64,000 bases of DNA from CAZMGV01 sp964621525 [NCBI: uncultured bacterium] (GTDB lineage: Bacteria; JAGRBM01). A program made the translations under genes and the position numbers. The stretch is taken from contig CAZUMS010000001.1 in assembly GCA_964621525.1 (NCBI GenBank), positions 62,001-126,000 of the forward strand. Direction: 5' to 3'. Positions 62,119-64,000 of this stretch are shown here, in pieces; position 1 is the first letter of the stretch, and every line of letters begins with the position of its first letter. The notes under the pieces were generated by a model that was given only the letters and a program-made list of their open reading frames with translations, ran no database searches and was not told the DNA's origin.

Positions 62119-63087
62119 ATGGGCCGGATACTTGTCACAGGCGGAACAGGATTCGTCGGCGCAGCGGTGGTCCGTAGCCTGTGTGCCAGGGGCGAGCGCC
62201 CGCTCGTGCTGGCACGGAAGAACTCCCTTCTCGAAAACCTCGAAGGCCTCGCCTGCGATGTTATTCATGGTGATATTTCGAATCCAGAATCCCTCGATGC
62301 GGCCCTGAAGGACGCCGACCGGGTGTTCCATGCAGCGGCCGTGCACACCGTTACCGCACCCAGGGATGAGATCATCCGGGCCAACGTAGAAGGCACCCGG
62401 AACGTGATCCGGGCGTCCTTGAAGCGGAAAGTGAAACGCCTGGTCCATACCTCCAGTACGGCAGCCATCGGTTCTGCCCCAACTGGCCGCCCCGCCGACG
62501 AAGAGAACATCTGGGACCTGGCACCGCTCGAGGTCCCCTACCTCGAATCCAAATACCTCGCAGAACGGGAAGTCCTGCAGGCGGCCCTCCGCGGTCTCGA
62601 TGCCGTAATCGTCAATCCGTCGGCACCCATCGGCCCCGGCGACCGGGTGCCCGGACCCACGGGCGCTGTGCTGCTGTCATTCGCAAAATATCCATGGCCG
62701 TTCCATTTCGCCGGTACGCAGAACTATGTGGACGTGGACGATGTGGCCGAGGGCCATGTGAAGGCCATGGAACGGGGACGTACCGGAGAGCGATATCTCC
62801 TGACCCACGCGAATCTGACGATGAAGGAGACGGTAGCCCTCATTGCCAAAACCGCAGGCAAGAGACCGCCGCCCATCGAAGTGCCCGTACCGCTTCTCCA
62901 GGTCGGCGCACGACTTGGCTGGGTGTTCAGCCTCGGCAAGCTACCGCCAAAGTCGGCCGACTATCTCGCGAAACGCATGGTATTCAGCAACGAAAAAGCC
63001 CGGAAGGAACTCGGTTTTGAGCCCCGTCCCATCGAGCAGAGCTTTGAGCGTGCCATCGCCTACTTCCGGGAAAAAGGCTGGCTCTAG
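62119..63087 (+). CDS. NAD-dependent epimerase/dehydratase, HpnA-like
   Basis: This encodes 322 residues from the ATG at 62119. An extended SDR with the NAD motif MGRILVTGGTGFVGAAVVRS, a D-x-x-D segment (VIHGDISNPESLDAALKDAD), VFHAAAVHTV, VHTSSTAAIGSAP and the catalytic Y-x-x-x-K in PYLESKYLAEREVL. The pattern, including NPSAPIGPGDRVPGPTGAVL, fits hopanoid-associated sugar epimerase HpnA and dihydroflavonol-reductase-like relatives. A hopanoid role is not supported by neighbours in the window. The stop shares CTAG with the convergent TVP38 gene. Confidence 0.88.
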   Translation: MGRILVTGGTGFVGAAVVRSLCARGERPLVLARKNSLLENLEGLACDVIHGDISNPESLDAALKDADRVFHAAAVHTVTAPRDEIIRANVEGTRNVIRASLKRKVKRLVHTSSTAAIGSAPTGRPADEENIWDLAPLEVPYLESKYLAEREVLQAALRGLDAVIVNPSAPIGPGDRVPGPTGAVLLSFAKYPWPFHFAGTQNYVDVDDVAEGHVKAMERGRTGERYLLTHANLTMKETVALIAKTAGKRPPPIEVPVPLLQVGARLGWVFSLGKLPPKSADYLAKRMVFSNEKARKELGFEPRPIEQSFERAIAYFREKGWL

Positions 63088-63800
63088 CGCTCGCTTCCAG
63101 AACCACCGGGTTTCTGGCGTTTCAGCTGTCCGTAGAGCGTGAACATTGCTCCAGCAAAAAGAATGAACATCGCTGCGATTACCGGCAATGCCCATTCGGA
63201 ATCCCATATCCGCGTATAGAGATCCACCAGCAAGTCTGCGAGGAGCACGTACGCCACGCTTGAAATCGCATACCCTGCGACCGATCCTGCAAAGAATGTC
63301 CCCGGTCTAAGGGCGGAAACTGCACAGACAGCGTTAAAAACCCCCATACCCGTGGGGGGAAATCCCCGGATTCCCGCCACCGCCCAGAAGCCCCGACGCA
63401 GGATGATGTCCTCCATCTTCCTCGCATCCTCTGGCAACCGTTCACGCACCCAGTCTGTAATTGCCCACCGGACGACGAGAAACTGGATCAGCGCCGAAAC
63501 CGGCAGAATCGCGCAGTAGGCAAGATAGGTTTTCCAGGCGCCCATGAGACCGATACCCACGGCAGCCACCGGTCCCCGGGGAAATCCCATACAGCCGAAC
63601 ACGAAAATAAAGGCAAGATAAGCGGGCACGAGATTCGGGCCCACCTTGGGGTCCGCCTGCCACCTCTGGAACGTCTCCCGGATGGCATCCGGCGATGGCA
63701 GCGGGATACCGAGCCGCCAGGCGGCCAAACCGATCAGCACCGCCCCGGCGAGGAGGATCGACACTCGTTGTCCGGTGGAGAGTCCACGCTTCGAGGTCAA
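63084..63800 (-). CDS. TVP38/TMEM64-family (VTT domain) membrane protein
   Basis: This encodes 238 residues from a TTG start at 63800 that overlaps the upstream stop (TTGA). There are about five membrane segments. The VTT (SNARE-associated) core is visible as FVFGCMGFPRGPVAAVGIGL, then GVFNAVCAVSALRPGTFFAG. The motif G-F-x-P-T-G (GIRGFPPTGMGVFNAV) is conserved in the family. Members (DedA, YdjX, TMEM41B/VMP1) are linked to lipid scrambling or transport and membrane homeostasis. The exact role is unknown. Confidence 0.85.
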   Translation of the reverse strand: MTSKRGLSTGQRVSILLAGAVLIGLAAWRLGIPLPSPDAIRETFQRWQADPKVGPNLVPAYLAFIFVFGCMGFPRGPVAAVGIGLMGAWKTYLAYCAILPVSALIQFLVVRWAITDWVRERLPEDARKMEDIILRRGFWAVAGIRGFPPTGMGVFNAVCAVSALRPGTFFAGSVAGYAISSVAYVLLADLLVDLYTRIWDSEWALPVIAAMFILFAGAMFTLYGQLKRQKPGGSGSER

Positions 63801-64000
63801 CGTCCATCTCCCTCGTCGTCTTCATCGGGCTGAGCGTCTGCCTCGTGCTCGATTTCCTCGAACGCTTCCGATGACAGGTTTCGAAGACTCTCGCGTACCT
63901 TGCGGACCGGCAACCCCCGGCGGATGAGTCGCAGGGCAATCCGGCGGGCCGATTTTTCGTCCACTGGCGGCCGGGATGGCAAGAGACGCCGGATCAGCCG
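63797..64000 (-). CDS. RecX-like regulatory protein, 3' end (5' truncated by window)
   Basis: The frame is open to the window edge. The visible 67 residues read RLIRRLLPSRPPVDEKSARR, then IALRLIRRGLPVRKVRESLR, then an acidic tail. The second stretch, with basic residues and R-R-G followed by a helix, resembles the C-terminal helical repeat of RecX, which modulates RecA. Most of the protein lies outside the window, so this is a tentative call. The stop overlaps the start of the TVP38 gene by TTGA. Confidence 0.4.
   Translation of the reverse strand, partial: RLIRRLLPSRPPVDEKSARRIALRLIRRGLPVRKVRESLRNLSSEAFEEIEHEADAQPDEDDEGDGR

Overview
The window is GC-rich bacterial chromosome with short intergenic gaps and mixed strands. 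I see no prophage, insertion sequence or CRISPR array. It has outer-membrane biology (an MCE/Mla lipid transporter, TonB-dependent receptors, lipoproteins), a class II ribonucleotide reductase, LL-diaminopimelate aminotransferase, a PhaR-type regulator, a pilC-pilS-pilR block and a giant gingipain-like protease with thrombospondin-3 repeats. TTG starts fused to the preceding stop (TTGA) occur at least twice. Together this suggests a Gram-negative bacterium of deltaproteobacterial type (Desulfobacterota, Myxococcota or a related candidate phylum). The assignment is inference: no rRNA is present.

Layout. 0-1 kb: end of a HEAT-repeat gene and a membrane protein. 1.2-5.6 kb: MCE transporter operon with two ATPases, two permeases and one MlaD-like protein, preceded by a perfect 20-bp palindrome and closed by a terminator. 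5.9-12.9 kb: housekeeping genes (dxs, an SrkA-like kinase, rsmI, a C_GCAxxG-type protein, glutaredoxin, a TauE/SafE permease) and small unknowns. 13.1-22.3 kb: the most distinctive block, six co-directional genes: TonB receptor, lipoprotein, TonB receptor, lipoprotein, YfiR-like periplasmic protein, chemoreceptor-type transducer. A convergent Fur-family gene follows. 23-36 kb: tRNA-Lys, a phosphotransferase, an MgtC/DUF4010 membrane protein, a tiny basic protein, comF, an ABC-type substrate-binding protein, gyrA, a TPR lipoprotein, a GT-C-like membrane protein, an RSH-type HD hydrolase and a carotenoid oxygenase. 36.4-43.5 kb: the 2378-residue secreted C25-type protease. 43.6-48.2 kb: an SDR and B12-dependent nrdJ, convergent on a strong hairpin terminator. 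48.7-55.9 kb: a zinc-ribbon/DUF3426 protein, a PhaR-like regulator, folK, dapL, a rhodanese-MoeB fusion and tatA. 56-60.5 kb: pilR, pilS and pilC on the minus strand. 60.6-64 kb: ACT-domain malic enzyme, an HpnA-like epimerase, a TVP38/VTT membrane protein and the end of a RecX-like gene.

Main hypotheses. (1) The 13-22 kb cluster may be an uptake-and-signalling unit: two paralogous receptor/lipoprotein pairs at the outer membrane, with a YfiR-like periplasmic protein reporting to a CHASE8-like/HAMP/MCP transducer instead of the usual diguanylate cyclase. (2) The MCE transporter looks like a heterodimeric ABC machine in which one ATPase has lost its H-loop histidine. A shared palindromic motif links its operon to the region before dxs. 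(3) nrdJ has a candidate pair of NrdR boxes about 350 bp upstream of its start.
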